Positions 1 to 10,707 are shown, counted from the first letter of the stretch. The stretch: DNA of 55,073 bases from Cytobacillus luteolus (GCF_017873715.1 NZ_JAGGKM010000010.1:1-55073); one strand, 5' to 3'. Made by a program: numbers and translations. Notes: generated from the letters alone by a model not told the origin.

Positions 1-20
1 GGATCAAACTCTCCAATAGA
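1..20 (-). rRNA. 16S rRNA, 5' end only (cut by window edge)
   Basis: Read on the minus strand, these bases end in GGAGAGTTTGATCC, the conserved first bases of bacterial 16S rRNA. Only the extreme 5' end lies in the window. The mature 5' end is placed at about base 20 by analogy with Bacillus. The gene is transcribed leftward out of the window. Confidence 0.9.
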
Positions 21-127
21 GTTGATTAGCTCATGCTAAAACAATTTTTAAAACAAACATTGACGCTTGTGTTGTGTTCAGTTTTCAAAGAACTTGTTTG
101 CTTGTCCGTTAGCCAAGCAGCTTTATT
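21..127 (-). other. rRNA operon leader (pre-16S spacer)
   Basis: This is the transcribed spacer between the rRNA promoters and 16S. On the minus strand it carries TTCTTTGAAAACTGAAC (about 76-92), a segment typical of Bacillus rRNA leaders and spacers and linked to boxA-type antitermination and processing. No reading frame is visible. Confidence 0.7.
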
Positions 128-156
128 ATATTATCACTTTGATAATTTAATGTCAA
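128..156 (-). promoter_or_regulatory. rRNA operon promoter P2 (SigA)
   Basis: Minus strand TTGACA (156-151), 17-bp spacer, then TAATAT (133-128) preceded by TGA, giving an extended -10. It lies about 110 bp upstream of 16S, below a second promoter. Tandem promoters are the usual arrangement for Bacillus rrn operons. Confidence 0.7.
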
Positions 157-208
157 CAACTAATTTAAGTTGTTTTTAACTTAATCGCCGTCATCAGCGA
201 CGTTTAAT

Positions 209-237
209 AATATACCATCTTAGAAAAAACTTTGCAA
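209..237 (-). promoter_or_regulatory. rRNA operon promoter P1 (SigA)
   Basis: Minus strand TTGCAA (237-232), 17-bp spacer, TATATT (214-209). It lies between the lysS terminator and the second rRNA promoter, so the rRNA operon has its own tandem promoters rather than depending on lysS read-through. Confidence 0.65.
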
Positions 238-274
238 CAACTATTTCAATAAAATATTCATAGAATTTTTCCCC

Positions 275-312
275 TAAATAAAAAGGTGATTCTTCGTCCG
301 AAGAATCACCTT
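275..312 (-). terminator. lysS terminator
   Basis: Perfect 14-bp inverted repeat (283-296 and 299-312) around a 2-base centre, followed on the minus strand by TTTTTATTT. It starts 10 bp after the lysS stop and insulates the rRNA promoters from lysS transcription. Confidence 0.9.
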
Positions 313-321
313 ATACTTTTA

Positions 322-1824
<1,503 letters not shown>

Positions 1825-1863
1825 TTATTTTGTTATAAGATTGAATGCTAGTTTATGTAAGTA

Positions 1864-1892
1864 GAAAAACTGCCAGTTTACGGACTGGCAGT
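1864..1892 (-). terminator. dusB (folate operon) terminator
   Basis: 9-bp perfect stem (1869-1877 and 1884-1892) with a 6-nt loop, followed on the minus strand by TTTTC. It lies just after dusB and before lysS. Confidence 0.85.
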
Positions 1893-1935
1893 GGGTATTA
1901 CGTTAGGGGTATTATAGGCGAGCCTCAAGGGGATG

Positions 1936-2937
1936 TCAAACAACTTGAGCATTGCCTTGCATTTTGGCTTCAACCTCTTCAACAAATCCATTTAGTAGTC
2001 CCACAAGTTGATTACGAGTATCACATTCGTTGATTTGGTTACGCACCGTTGCATTACCACGAATTCCTTTTAAATACCAGGCAGCATGCTTACGCATTTC
2101 TCTTACTGCAACATTTTCATTTTTTAAATCGATTAAGCGGTCAAGGTGTAACACACACACATCGATTTTTTCTCGAACGGACGGTTCTTCAATTAACTCA
2201 CCTGATTCAAGATATTTAACGGTTTGATAGATCACCCATGGGTTTCCAAGTGCTGCTCTACCAATCATTACACCATCAACACCAGTCTCATCAAGCATAC
2301 GTTTAGCATCCTGAGGTGTCTGAACATCCCCATTACCAATGACAGGTATTGAAACAGATTGCTTTACTTGTTTAATGATATCCCAATTGGCATGACCTTC
2401 ATACATTTGAACACGAGTTCTTCCATGAAGAGCAACCGCTTGACCACCAGCACGTTCAACCGCTTGAGCATTTTGAATCGCATAAATATGCTCTTCATCC
2501 CAGCCCATACGCATTTTAACTGTAACTGGTTTATCTACTGCATCAACAACAGCTGATACCATCTCATATATTTTATTTGGATCTAGCAACCACTTTGCCC
2601 CAGCATCACACTTTGTAATTTTAGGAACTGGACATCCCATGTTGATGTCAATAATATCTGCTGTTGTATTTTTATCAACATATTTAGCCGCTTCAACTAG
2701 CGTGTCCTTCTCACCACCAAAGATTTGTAAGCTGAGTGGCTTTTCACGCTCATCTATATAAAGCATATCCATAGTCTTTGCATTATTAAATAGTATCGCT
2801 TTGTCACTTACCATTTCTGCACAAACTAGCCCTGCACCAAATTCCTTTACAGTCAAACGAAAGGCCGAGTTACATACGCCCGCCATCGGTGCAAGCACTA
2901 CCTGGTTTTTCATTTGAATATCACCGATTTTCAACAT
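1936..2937 (-). CDS. dusB: tRNA-dihydrouridine synthase B
   Basis: 333 aa. This FMN-dependent enzyme reduces specific uridines in the tRNA D-loop to dihydrouridine. The TIM-barrel start (APMAGVCNSAFR), the catalytic cysteine in NMGCPVPKI (about residue 101), LHGRTR and the FMN-phosphate segment IPVIGNGDV are all visible. It equals B. subtilis yacF. A strong AGGAGG precedes the ATG. It follows yazB by only 20 bp and is followed by a terminator, so it is likely the last gene of the pab/folate transcription unit. Confidence 0.96.
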   Translation of the reverse strand: MLKIGDIQMKNQVVLAPMAGVCNSAFRLTVKEFGAGLVCAEMVSDKAILFNNAKTMDMLYIDEREKPLSLQIFGGEKDTLVEAAKYVDKNTTADIIDINMGCPVPKITKCDAGAKWLLDPNKIYEMVSAVVDAVDKPVTVKMRMGWDEEHIYAIQNAQAVERAGGQAVALHGRTRVQMYEGHANWDIIKQVKQSVSIPVIGNGDVQTPQDAKRMLDETGVDGVMIGRAALGNPWVIYQTVKYLESGELIEEPSVREKIDVCVLHLDRLIDLKNENVAVREMRKHAAWYLKGIRGNATVRNQINECDTRNQLVGLLNGFVEEVEAKMQGNAQVV

Positions 2938-2957
2938 GGTATAACCTCCTTTTTTTC

Positions 2958-3173
2958 TTAATCACTAACGTCTTTCGGTTTTAGTTCTTCTAACGATATA
3001 TTTAAAGCTTGTGCTATATCTTCTAATAAATCATCCTTAGGAACACGATTACCACGTTCTATTTCTCCTAGAACAGAGACTGAGACTCCTAGATCCTTCG
3101 CAAACCCTTCTTGAGTGAAACCTTTTAGTTTTCGAAAAGCTCGTATACGTCTTCCCCATTTTTCTGCTTCCAT
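2958..3173 (-). CDS. yazB: small XRE-family HTH protein YazB
   Basis: 71 aa, and essentially the whole protein is one Cro/CI-type helix-turn-helix (about residues 9-62; GFTQEGFAKDLGVSVSVLGE is the recognition region). It overlaps the 3' end of folK by 49 bp in another frame, which suggests translational coupling. The same small gene sits between folK and dusB in B. subtilis. It is a predicted DNA-binding regulator. Target and effector are unknown, and no sensing domain is present. Confidence 0.9.
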   Translation of the reverse strand: MEAEKWGRRIRAFRKLKGFTQEGFAKDLGVSVSVLGEIERGNRVPKDDLLEDIAQALNISLEELKPKDVSD

Positions 3174-3649
3174 ACACGTACACCTTCTCTATCTCTTAAT
3201 TCATCTATATTCAAAGCTGCGAGCTCATGAGTTGGTATGACTACATTTTGCTCTACTTCAAGTAACGGTATCATCACAAATGCTCTTTCTGTCATCCGTG
3301 GGTGTGGAATAATTAACTCTTCCGTTTCAATATTTTCGTGATTATACAGCAAAATGTCAAGGTCCAATGTTCTTGGGCCCCATTTAATTTCCCTTTTCCT
3401 GCCATTCTCTGTTTCAATAACTTGATTAGCACGCAATAATTCAATCATAGAAAGCTCTGTTATTACTTTAATTACCATATTCAAAAAAGGAGCTTGATCT
3501 TCATAGCCTACAGGGTCAGTTTCATAAATTGAAGACCCTTTTTCTACATGAATATGCTTATGATTGTTTAGTGAATGGACTGCTTGACGTAAATGTTCTA
3601 GACGATTTTCTATGTTTGAACCAATGGCTATATAAGCTATATTACTCAT
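3125..3649 (-). CDS. folK: 2-amino-4-hydroxy-6-hydroxymethyldihydropteridine pyrophosphokinase
   Basis: 174 aa. It transfers pyrophosphate from ATP to 6-hydroxymethyl-7,8-dihydropterin, the step before dihydropteroate synthase. Family signatures are AIGSNIENR at the N-terminus, the Mg/ATP motif GPRTLDLDILLY (about residues 91-102) and PHPRMTERAFV (about 115-125). The start ATG abuts the folB stop codon, and the 3' end overlaps yazB. It is in the order folP-folB-folK of the pterin branch. Confidence 0.97.
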   Translation of the reverse strand: MSNIAYIAIGSNIENRLEHLRQAVHSLNNHKHIHVEKGSSIYETDPVGYEDQAPFLNMVIKVITELSMIELLRANQVIETENGRKREIKWGPRTLDLDILLYNHENIETEELIIPHPRMTERAFVMIPLLEVEQNVVIPTHELAALNIDELRDREGVRVWKQKNGEDVYELFEN

Positions 3650-4009
3650 TTAACGACTCCTTGTTATTTCAACAGCTACTGATTGATAATGTCCTGGGAT
3701 AGGCGGATCCGGCTTTATCATTTTTACTGTGACGGTATTGATTAACGGAAATTCTTTTAATATCTTGGAGGTTAATTGCTCTGCCACAGATTCCAATAGT
3801 TTATAAGGTTGTCCTTCCACAATGTCCTTGCAAAAATTATATAATTCCCCGTAATTAACTGTATACTCTAGCTGATCTGTCATTCCTGCTGTTTTCAAAT
3901 CAAGTTCTACAACTAAATCAACGATAAACCGTTGACCTAACTTATTTTCCTCTGGAAACACTCCATGGTAACCATAAAACTCCATTCGATTCACAAATAT
4001 CTTGTCGAT
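3650..4009 (-). CDS. folB: dihydroneopterin aldolase, probable ATC start
   Basis: About 119 aa. It splits dihydroneopterin to hydroxymethyl-dihydropterin plus glycolaldehyde. MEFYGYHGV, the family's N-terminal active-site segment, and KPDPPIPGHY near the C-terminus are visible. The first ATG (3985) and a GTG (3994) lack a ribosome site at proper distance. AGGGGG (4023-4018) is followed after 8 nt by ATC (4009), and translation from there gives IDKIFVNRMEF, which aligns with the usual family start M-D-K-x-x-V. I therefore place the start at a non-canonical ATC; a GTG start at 3994 is the conventional alternative. Confidence 0.9.
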   Translation of the reverse strand: MDKIFVNRMEFYGYHGVFPEENKLGQRFIVDLVVELDLKTAGMTDQLEYTVNYGELYNFCKDIVEGQPYKLLESVAEQLTSKILKEFPLINTVTVKMIKPDPPIPGHYQSVAVEITRSR

Positions 4010-4021
4010 TTGATTCGCCCC

Positions 4022-4849
4022 CTATTTACCTACTAAAACATCCATTACTTTAGCAAGACGTGCGTTAAGTAAAATATCATGTACTCTCACTATTTGACAT
4101 CCTTTTTGAATTCCCAAACAAGTCGTTGCACCTGTACCTTCCCCACGGTGTTCTGGTGGCAAATCAAGTATTTGTCCAATAAATGATTTTCGTGATGTAC
4201 CTAACAGAACCGGAAATCCTAATTCGGTAATTTTTTCTAAGTTTTGAAGAGCCTCAATATTTTGTTCAAAGTTTTTTGCAAACCCAATTCCCGGGTCTAA
4301 AATAATTTTCTCGTCACGAACACCCGCTGCTCGCACGATCGAAATGCTTTCTTGCAAATCTGAAATCATATCGGGCACAAGATCTTGGTAATCTCGATTA
4401 TCTCTGTTATGCATAAGAATAATCGGAACCTTATACGTAGCTGCTACTTCCGCCATCTTTTTATCGGCTTTCGCTCCCCAAACATCATTAATGATATGTG
4501 CTCCAGCCTCAATTGCTTGCTTTGCAACCTCAGCTTTATACGTATCAATTGAGATAGGGACACTAATCTCTTTAGAAAGGGCCTTTATAATGGGGATAAC
4601 ACGAGCTAATTCCTCTTCCTGAGATACTTTAGCAGATCCAGGTCTAGTTGATTCTCCACCTACATCAATGATGTCCGCTCCTTGCTCAATCATTTCTTTG
4701 GCATGGATAATCGCACTCTCTACCTGAGTATATTTACCTCCGTCAGAGAATGAATCTGGGGTAATATTTAAAATTCCCATTATTAACGTTTTCTTTGACA
4801 AATCTAATGTGTAAGGTCCACAGGATATACTAGTATTCTTCATATCCAC
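4022..4849 (-). CDS. folP: dihydropteroate synthase
   Basis: 275 aa. It condenses hydroxymethyl-dihydropterin pyrophosphate with p-aminobenzoate (the sulfonamide target; sul in B. subtilis). TIM-barrel signatures: NITPDSFSDGG (about residues 28-38), DVGGESTRPG (about 61-70), DPGIGFAK and GTSRKSFIG. The GTG start overlaps the pabC 3' end by 20 bp; an ATG two codons later (4843) is also possible, both behind GAGG. It receives pABA from the adjacent pabBAC products. Confidence 0.97.
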   Translation of the reverse strand: MDMKNTSISCGPYTLDLSKKTLIMGILNITPDSFSDGGKYTQVESAIIHAKEMIEQGADIIDVGGESTRPGSAKVSQEEELARVIPIIKALSKEISVPISIDTYKAEVAKQAIEAGAHIINDVWGAKADKKMAEVAATYKVPIILMHNRDNRDYQDLVPDMISDLQESISIVRAAGVRDEKIILDPGIGFAKNFEQNIEALQNLEKITELGFPVLLGTSRKSFIGQILDLPPEHRGEGTGATTCLGIQKGCQIVRVHDILLNARLAKVMDVLVGK

Positions 4850-5717
4850 TTACTTCCTCTCGTAATCCAGTACGACTCCAGAGTCTTCTTCTCTGCTCAG
4901 CATATAATTTTTGCAACTTTAATGTTACTAACCCTTTATTTCCCGGTAAGGAGATATTGTTTATCTTTGAGAGTGGGACAATTTCTTGTACTGAATTTGT
5001 TATAAATGCCTCATCACACGCTTCAATTTCTTCAGGTTGATAGTAACCTATTTCACTGCAAATACCATGACAGCTTGCTAGCTCCAAAATAAAACGCCTA
5101 GTAACCCCGTCTAAGATACCGGTTTCTACCGAAGGCGTAAATAGCTTATCATCTTTTATCCAAAATAAGTTTGAGGTTACTCCTTCTGCTAGATAACCTT
5201 CTTTATTTAAAAAGACTCCCTCTACAGTAGGATTTCCCCCTATTTCTCGTTTCCCAATAACATTATTAAGAAAATGGTGAGATTTTAATCGAGTAGCACC
5301 TTCAGGAGAATTTCTTCTATGCTCTAAGATTATAGCTTCTTTTTCTAAGCCTTCAACTAACTTTGGTAGGGGTTTCACAAAGACAATCACTGTTGGATTA
5401 TTGTAACCTTCAACCTGTAATCCAACTTCACCTATCCCCGCTGATACATTAAAGCGTATATAAGCGTCCTTTAAATCATTCTTTTCAAGTAAAAGATCTA
5501 CAATGGACTTAACATCTTCTCTGTTTGCAGTATAGTTTATTTGAAGTTCCTTAAGTGCCCCGTTCAAGCGGGCAAGATGGTCATCAAGTAAAAATGGGTG
5601 ACCATCATATGTCCTTAAGGTTTCAAACACCCCAAGACCATATAGAAAACCATGGTCAAAAGGGGATATTTTCGCTTCGTCTTGCTTTACGTATTCTCCA
5701 TTTAGATAGATGTACAT
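4830..5717 (-). CDS. pabC: aminodeoxychorismate lyase
   Basis: 295 aa. This PLP-dependent fold-type IV enzyme converts 4-amino-4-deoxychorismate to p-aminobenzoate and pyruvate. The N-terminal YLNGEYV and [17 protein letters not shown] segments and the [11 protein letters not shown] region containing the PLP lysine fit the branched-chain aminotransferase/ADC lyase family. Its ATG overlaps pabA by 16 bp and its end overlaps folP by 20 bp, so the cluster is tightly coupled. A D-amino-acid aminotransferase is the structural alternative, but context decides for pabC. Confidence 0.95.
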   Translation of the reverse strand: MYIYLNGEYVKQDEAKISPFDHGFLYGLGVFETLRTYDGHPFLLDDHLARLNGALKELQINYTANREDVKSIVDLLLEKNDLKDAYIRFNVSAGIGEVGLQVEGYNNPTVIVFVKPLPKLVEGLEKEAIILEHRRNSPEGATRLKSHHFLNNVIGKREIGGNPTVEGVFLNKEGYLAEGVTSNLFWIKDDKLFTPSVETGILDGVTRRFILELASCHGICSEIGYYQPEEIEACDEAFITNSVQEIVPLSKINNISLPGNKGLVTLKLQKLYAEQRRRLWSRTGLREEVSGYEEY

Positions 5718-6298
5718 ACTTCATCTTCTTTTTTATATTTTTCTATAAAATTCGTTAACATTTGCTTTCCGAAAGATGTCATGATTGATTCAGGGTGAAA
5801 TTGAACACCTTCAATAGGCAGTGTTTTATGACGCAATGCCATAATCTCATCTTCTGTGGTCCATGCAGATATCTCAAGGCATTCAGGGAACGTTTCTTTC
5901 TTAACGATTAAAGAATGATAACGAGTAGCTGTAAATGGGTTATCTAGACCTTCAAATATCGTCTTCCCATCATGATGAATCTCTGAAGTTTTACCGTGCA
6001 TAAGGCGCTCCGCACGAACAACATCTCCTCCAAAAACTTGAGCAATAGATTGATGTCCTAGACATACACCAAATATCGGAATCTTCCCTGCGAAATGTTC
6101 AATTACTTTTAAACTAATTCCGGCTTCATTAGGACTACAAGGGCCTGGAGAAATCATCAAATAATCAGGGTTTAATTGCTCTATTTCCTCAAGGGTAATT
6201 TCATCATTTCGTTTTACTAATAACTCCTGACCTAATTCCCCTAGATACTGTACTAAATTAAAGGTAAAAGAATCGTAATTATCAATCATTAGTATCAT
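5702..6298 (-). CDS. pabA: aminodeoxychorismate/anthranilate synthase glutamine amidotransferase subunit
   Basis: 198 aa class I glutamine amidotransferase. It supplies ammonia to PabB; in B. subtilis the same subunit (also called trpG) serves anthranilate synthase too. Catalytic Cys is in [11 protein letters not shown] (about residue 79) and catalytic His in QFHPES (about 168). I chose ATG 6298 because GAGGTG ends 6 nt upstream; a GTG at 6307 overlaps the pabB stop. NAG triplets are dense across the pabB end and this ribosome site, consistent with TRAP control as known in B. subtilis. Confidence 0.96.
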   Translation of the reverse strand: MILMIDNYDSFTFNLVQYLGELGQELLVKRNDEITLEEIEQLNPDYLMISPGPCSPNEAGISLKVIEHFAGKIPIFGVCLGHQSIAQVFGGDVVRAERLMHGKTSEIHHDGKTIFEGLDNPFTATRYHSLIVKKETFPECLEISAWTTEDEIMALRHKTLPIEGVQFHPESIMTSFGKQMLTNFIEKYKKEDEVCTSI

Positions 6299-6303
6299 AA
6301 TGC

Positions 6304-7734
6304 TCACCTCATACTCTTATTTTCAACTATCTCTTCTTCACTCAGCTCTTTTGCTTTCCATAAGGCTATGGCCTTTTTTAATGATTCCTTGTACTCTTGG
6401 CGTGGATTTGAGTCTATCACAACACCCGCTCCTGCCTGCACATGTGCAATACCGTTTTTAGCAATTAGGGTTCGGATCGTGATATTTAGTTCCAGGTCAC
6501 CCGAAAAGCCAATCCACCCTATTGACCCTGTATATAGCCCTCTTCGAACAGGCTCTAACTCTTCAATGATTTCCATTGTTCTTACCTTCGGAGCACCCGT
6601 AATGGTCCCTCCAGGAAAGGTTGCCTTAATTAAATCAAAGCCAGTTTTATCATTAGCCAGTTTACCCCTTACATTTGAAACAATATGCATAACATGGGAA
6701 TACTTCTCGATCGTCATAAATTCATTTACCTCGACACTTCCGTATTCACTCACTCGCCCAAGGTCGTTTCTTTCAAGGTCTACTAGCATAACATGCTCTG
6801 CACGTTCCTTCTCATTTTCAATAAGTTCATTAGCTAATTGTAAATCCTCTTGATCATCTCTACCTCTTGACCTTGTCCCAGCTATCGGTCTAGTACTAAT
6901 TTCATCACCCTTCTTCTTCACCAGTAGTTCAGGGGAAGCACTAACCACCTGAAATTCTGGCAGTTGCATGTAGGACATATAAGGTGAAGGGTTAACACTA
7001 CGTAACGTCTCATATATATTAAGCGGATGTGTTTGCAATGGTCTTGATTGTCTAACCGATAAATTAACCTGGAAGACGTCACCCATCGCAATATATTCTC
7101 TTATTCTTTCAACTGCTGTAACAAACTCTTCCTCTGTAAATGAATAAGGTCGTTCAATTTGTTGGTTCGACTTAGTTAATAACGGGAAAGTATCATCGTT
7201 TAATTCATTTGTCCATAATTGCTCGTAAAACCCTATACGGTCTTTTGCATCTTCCTCTTCACCAGGTAGGTAATGAGTGATTATCCAAAAAGCATTGTCT
7301 TGATGATCTATAACAAAGACATCATCAAATATTAAAAAATATAAGTCAGGTGTTTCTAAATCATCTTCTGCTAATGTATCAAGCTTTTCGATATACCTAG
7401 CACAATCATAACTAAAATAACCGATTGCACCACCTTGGAAGTCTGGGTAGTCTGGATTGTGTTCAGTTTTAAACTGCCCAAGCCATTCTTCCATTAACTC
7501 TAACGGATTCCCTGTAAGGACTTCTTTCTTTTGATCATAAGTGACTTCTAGCTTATAATTTTTCCCTTTTAAGATAGCGTAAGGACGTAACCCTATAATA
7601 CTATACCTTCCCCCACGACCACTTTCTAATAAGACATGATGAGATTCATGCTTGGAAATTGCTTTATATTGTTTAAACCAATTTATATTATTTAATTGTA
7701 TCTTCCTAGCTAATGGAGCTCTTGCAAGCTTCAT
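6304..7734 (-). CDS. pabB: aminodeoxychorismate synthase component I
   Basis: 476 aa. It aminates chorismate to 4-amino-4-deoxychorismate using ammonia from PabA. Chorismate-binding signatures are [43 protein letters not shown] and the C-terminal [14 protein letters not shown]. Start ATG 7734 is supported by GAGGAGG 8 nt upstream; an in-frame ATG at 7758 has no such site. It is the first gene of the pabB-pabA-pabC-folP-folB-folK-yazB-dusB run. The paralogue TrpE is the main alternative, but neighbours favour pabB. Confidence 0.96.
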   Translation of the reverse strand: MKLARAPLARKIQLNNINWFKQYKAISKHESHHVLLESGRGGRYSIIGLRPYAILKGKNYKLEVTYDQKKEVLTGNPLELMEEWLGQFKTEHNPDYPDFQGGAIGYFSYDCARYIEKLDTLAEDDLETPDLYFLIFDDVFVIDHQDNAFWIITHYLPGEEEDAKDRIGFYEQLWTNELNDDTFPLLTKSNQQIERPYSFTEEEFVTAVERIREYIAMGDVFQVNLSVRQSRPLQTHPLNIYETLRSVNPSPYMSYMQLPEFQVVSASPELLVKKKGDEISTRPIAGTRSRGRDDQEDLQLANELIENEKERAEHVMLVDLERNDLGRVSEYGSVEVNEFMTIEKYSHVMHIVSNVRGKLANDKTGFDLIKATFPGGTITGAPKVRTMEIIEELEPVRRGLYTGSIGWIGFSGDLELNITIRTLIAKNGIAHVQAGAGVVIDSNPRQEYKESLKKAIALWKAKELSEEEIVENKSMR

Positions 7735-7782
7735 TATTTCATCCTCCTCGGAAAACATTCATGTGGTTATACGAATAACCCT

Positions 7783-7810
7783 ATTGTACATGATTATCTT
7801 CGAGTGTTCA
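7783..7810 (-). promoter_or_regulatory. candidate SigA promoter of the pab/folate operon
   Basis: Minus strand TGAACA (7810-7805), 16-bp spacer, TACAAT (7788-7783), about 50 bp upstream of the pabB ATG. A 6-bp hairpin (GGTTAT/ATAACC) follows directly. The -35 is only 4/6 consensus. Confidence 0.45.
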
Positions 7811-7840
7811 TCATTTCATACTTAAAAAAGAATAGAGAAC

Positions 7841-7867
7841 AAAAAAAAAACAGTCAAGCGACTGTTT
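7841..7867 (-). terminator. cysK terminator
   Basis: 8-bp stem AAACAGTC/GACTGTTT (7848-7855 and 7860-7867), beginning 1 nt after the cysK stop and followed on the minus strand by a run of seven or more T. Confidence 0.85.
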
Positions 7868-7868
7868 A

Positions 7869-8798
7869 TTATTCTTGGTCAAACTGATATAAAGGGGTGC
7901 TTAGGTAACGTTCACCATTACTCGGAATAATTGCGAGTACTTTTTTACCTTTACCTAGCTGTTCTGCAACTTTTAGCGCTGCATAAATAGCTGCTCCTGA
8001 AGAAATACCACCTAAGATTCCCTCTTCACGTGCTGCACGGCGCGCATATTCAAATGCCTCGTCGTTTTTAACCGTAATAACCTCGTCATAAATCTTTGTA
8101 TCTAGTATATCTGGAACAAACCCTGCCCCAATTCCTTGTATTTTGTGAGGACCAGGTTTCCCACCAGATAATACAGGCGAGTCAGTAGGCTCTACAGCAA
8201 CAATTTTAATAGAAGGAAACTTTTCTTTTAAAACTTCACCAGCACCCGTTATTGTTCCACCCGTTCCGATCCCAGAGACGAAAGCATCTAGCCCATCCGG
8301 CATTTGTTCAACGATTTCTTTGCCTGTTGTTAATCGGTGAATTTCCGGATTTGCTTCATTCTTAAATTGTTGAGGCATGAAATATCCATGTTCTTTTGCA
8401 AGTTCATCTGCTTTTCGTATTGCTCCACCCATTCCCTCTGCGCCAGGTGTTAGAACTAGTTCCGCACCATAAGCACGTAAAAGGTTGCGGCGTTCCATAC
8501 TCATCGTATCAGGCATAACTAGAATGGCCTTGATGCCTTTTGCTGCTGCAACCATTGCTAGACCAATTCCTGTATTCCCACTAGTCGGCTCAATAATTGT
8601 ATCCCCTTGCTTTAATTTACCTTCTCTTTCTGCAGCATCGATCATTGCTAAAGCAATTCGATCTTTTACACTACTTCCAGGATTCATAAATTCTAATTTC
8701 AGATAAACATCAGCACTATTTTCACCGACAAGGCGATTTAATTTTACGATTGGTGTTTGCCCTACTAACTCATGAATTGAATTTGCTACACGTGTCAT
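7869..8798 (-). CDS. cysK: cysteine synthase A (O-acetylserine sulfhydrylase)
   Basis: 309 aa PLP enzyme (fold type II). It replaces the acetyl group of O-acetylserine with sulfide to give cysteine. The PLP lysine is in NPGSSVKDR (about residue 42); the substrate loop is PTSGNTG (about 68-74), the phosphate-binding glycines are in GTGGTITG, and SSGAA lies near residue 264. It has its own promoter and terminator, so it is monocistronic. A CymR-like box in its leader suggests repression when cysteine is plentiful, as in B. subtilis. Confidence 0.97.
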   Translation of the reverse strand: MTRVANSIHELVGQTPIVKLNRLVGENSADVYLKLEFMNPGSSVKDRIALAMIDAAEREGKLKQGDTIIEPTSGNTGIGLAMVAAAKGIKAILVMPDTMSMERRNLLRAYGAELVLTPGAEGMGGAIRKADELAKEHGYFMPQQFKNEANPEIHRLTTGKEIVEQMPDGLDAFVSGIGTGGTITGAGEVLKEKFPSIKIVAVEPTDSPVLSGGKPGPHKIQGIGAGFVPDILDTKIYDEVITVKNDEAFEYARRAAREEGILGGISSGAAIYAALKVAEQLGKGKKVLAIIPSNGERYLSTPLYQFDQE

Positions 8799-8810
8799 CC
8801 TGCCCCACCC

Positions 8811-8839
8811 CTAATTCCAAGTATTTTTATTGGTTATAT
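8811..8839 (-). promoter_or_regulatory. possible CymR operator in the cysK leader
   Basis: On the minus strand the segment starts ATATAACC and ends CTTGGAATTAG, resembling the CymR box of B. subtilis sulfur genes, whose right half is TTTGGAATTA. It lies directly downstream of the cysK -10, where a repressor would block elongation. The left half fits less well. Confidence 0.5.
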
Positions 8840-8842
8840 CGA

Positions 8843-8871
8843 ATTTAACAGATTTTATTCAGATTTGTCAA
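8843..8871 (-). promoter_or_regulatory. cysK SigA promoter
   Basis: Minus strand TTGACA (8871-8866), 17-bp spacer, TTAAAT (8848-8843), about 45 bp upstream of the cysK ATG. Confidence 0.75.
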
Positions 8872-8892
8872 TAAATTTACATTTAACAAACC

Positions 8893-9807
8893 TTATTGTT
8901 TTTCATCATAAAACCAAGAAACACTTATCTCTTCCCAGAAAGGTTGAACAGTGATAGAGCCCTTCATTTGATCAATAGCCATTTGCCTTCTAATTTGGCT
9001 TTTAACTTCATCAAAGGAGTAACTTATCCCATCAATCGTTTCATGTAAGAGTAGGATTGCATACCCTCCCTCTACCTTTAAAGGGTTACTCCACTCATTT
9101 TCATCTAATTCTTCCAAAGCATTGAAGTACTCTTCTGGAATATATTCTGTATCTTCCGAAATATAACCTAGTAAGCCACCTTGATTTGCTGAAAATTCGT
9201 CCTGAGACTTTTCCATTGCAAGTGCTGTGAAACTTGATCCATTTTTTAATTCTTCTCGTACCTTTTCTGCTTCCTCTTCTGTTGCAACTACGATATGTGA
9301 AAGCTGAAACGTTTTAGGAATTTCATATAACTCCTTGTTTTCCTCGTAATAAGTTATCATTTCCTCTTCAGGAATGACAACATCCTTCGTTAACAATTCT
9401 TCTAAAAGCATGCTCGTTTCTATTTGTTTACGCCAATTTTCTTCATCATTAATTGTTTCATGATCAAACGTGTTATACATTGTCTTAATCATAGTAACTT
9501 CCTGTTCAATACTTTCTGAGGAGATTGATATATTATATTTTTCAGCCATTTGTTTTACCACTTCTTTATCAATCATATCCTCAAGCGTTTGTTTACCGTA
9601 TCTAGTTTCTAATTCACTCAACCATTGTTGCCTTGATATTTGGATATCTCCGATTTTTGCAACATTTTCCCCAGAAGATGCATTTTCATTACTTATACTT
9701 ACAACTTCTTTTACTTTTCCTTCTTGAGTAGAAACAAAATAGGCGATAGTAAAACAGTTCATGATAACAAGCCCAATAATAATTGACCATAAGTATTTAG
9801 AATTCAA
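8893..9807 (-). CDS. yacD: membrane-anchored PpiC-type peptidyl-prolyl isomerase (YacD)
   Basis: 304 aa. One N-terminal membrane segment (about residues 6-25), then an extracytoplasmic SurA/PrsA-like region with a parvulin PpiC domain (about 155-250; FQLSHIVVATEEEA, GGLLGYI). It is probably a secreted-protein folding factor. The start is TTG, with GGGGAG just upstream. It sits between hslO and cysK as in B. subtilis. Without a lipobox cysteine it looks like an integral anchor rather than a PrsA lipoprotein. Client proteins cannot be inferred. Confidence 0.9.
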   Translation of the reverse strand: MNSKYLWSIIIGLVIMNCFTIAYFVSTQEGKVKEVVSISNENASSGENVAKIGDIQISRQQWLSELETRYGKQTLEDMIDKEVVKQMAEKYNISISSESIEQEVTMIKTMYNTFDHETINDEENWRKQIETSMLLEELLTKDVVIPEEEMITYYEENKELYEIPKTFQLSHIVVATEEEAEKVREELKNGSSFTALAMEKSQDEFSANQGGLLGYISEDTEYIPEEYFNALEELDENEWSNPLKVEGGYAILLLHETIDGISYSFDEVKSQIRRQMAIDQMKGSITVQPFWEEISVSWFYDEKQ

Positions 9808-9828
9808 GTTTCTCCCCCCTAAACTCGT

Positions 9829-10707
9829 CTATTTTGATTCTTCTATTAGTTCTTCTAATTGCTCTTTCGAGAAATGGTATTTTTCATTACAGAAATGACA
9901 TTGTGCCTCTGCTTGTCCCTCTTCATCTATCATCGCTTGTATTTCTTCTGTACCAAGACTAATGATTGCATTTGTAATTCTATCCTTTGAGCAAGGACAA
10001 GAAAATGTAACCGGCATTTTATCAATAATCTGCACATTATCTTCACCAAGAATTTCTTCTAATAGTTGTTCAGGTGTTAGCCCTCTTTCAATAAGTTTTG
10101 AAATGGGTTCCATCTTACTAAGTCGTTCTTCAATTCTAGAAATTGTTTCATCATCTGTACCAGGTAGTAATTGAATCATAAAACCGCCTGCTGCTAAGAT
10201 AGAGTTATCTGGATTCACCAATACTCCCACTCCAACAGAAGAAGGAACCTGTTCTGATGTAACTAAGTAATAAGTAAAATCTTCACCCAATTCTCCTGAA
10301 ACAATAGGAACCTGTCCTGAGAAATGATCTCTCATTCCGATATCTTTTACAATGGATAACGTTCCTTCCGTTCCAACTGCTCTTGCAACATCTAACTTAC
10401 CATGTGCATTCAAGTCAAAATGAGTTTGGGGATTAGTGACATATCCTCTCACTTCTCCTTTAGGATTACTATCGACAAGAATGACACCAATTGGTCCGCC
10501 ACCCTCAATCTTAATCGTTATTTTTTCTTCCCCTTTTAATGCTGACCCAAGCATAACTCCCGCTGTCATTGCTCGACCAAGAGCTGCAGATGCAGTAGGC
10601 CATGTATAATGTCTACGTTGTGCTTCTCCTACTGTTTCTGTTGTTCTTAGAGCATAAGCTCTAACCTGTTTATTGTAAGATAATGCTTTTACTAAATAAT
10701 CTCCCAT
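9829..10707 (-). CDS. hslO: redox-regulated chaperone Hsp33
   Basis: 292 aa cytoplasmic holdase, activated when oxidation releases zinc from four cysteines. The cysteines are seen as CPC (237, 239) and CHFC (270, 273), the family's CxC...CxxC arrangement. The N-terminal YLVKALSYN and the substrate-domain GGGPIG segment also fit. The gene follows coaX and precedes yacD. Length matches the family. Confidence 0.97.
   Translation of the reverse strand: MGDYLVKALSYNKQVRAYALRTTETVGEAQRRHYTWPTASAALGRAMTAGVMLGSALKGEEKITIKIEGGGPIGVILVDSNPKGEVRGYVTNPQTHFDLNAHGKLDVARAVGTEGTLSIVKDIGMRDHFSGQVPIVSGELGEDFTYYLVTSEQVPSSVGVGVLVNPDNSILAAGGFMIQLLPGTDDETISRIEERLSKMEPISKLIERGLTPEQLLEEILGEDNVQIIDKMPVTFSCPCSKDRITNAIISLGTEEIQAMIDEEGQAEAQCHFCNEKYHFSKEQLEELIEESK

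Noticed and set aside
6368-6853. 161-codon plus-strand frame opposite pabB
   Set aside because: Longest antisense frame, but it mirrors conserved chorismate-binding motifs and has a Ser/Thr/Phe-rich shadow composition.
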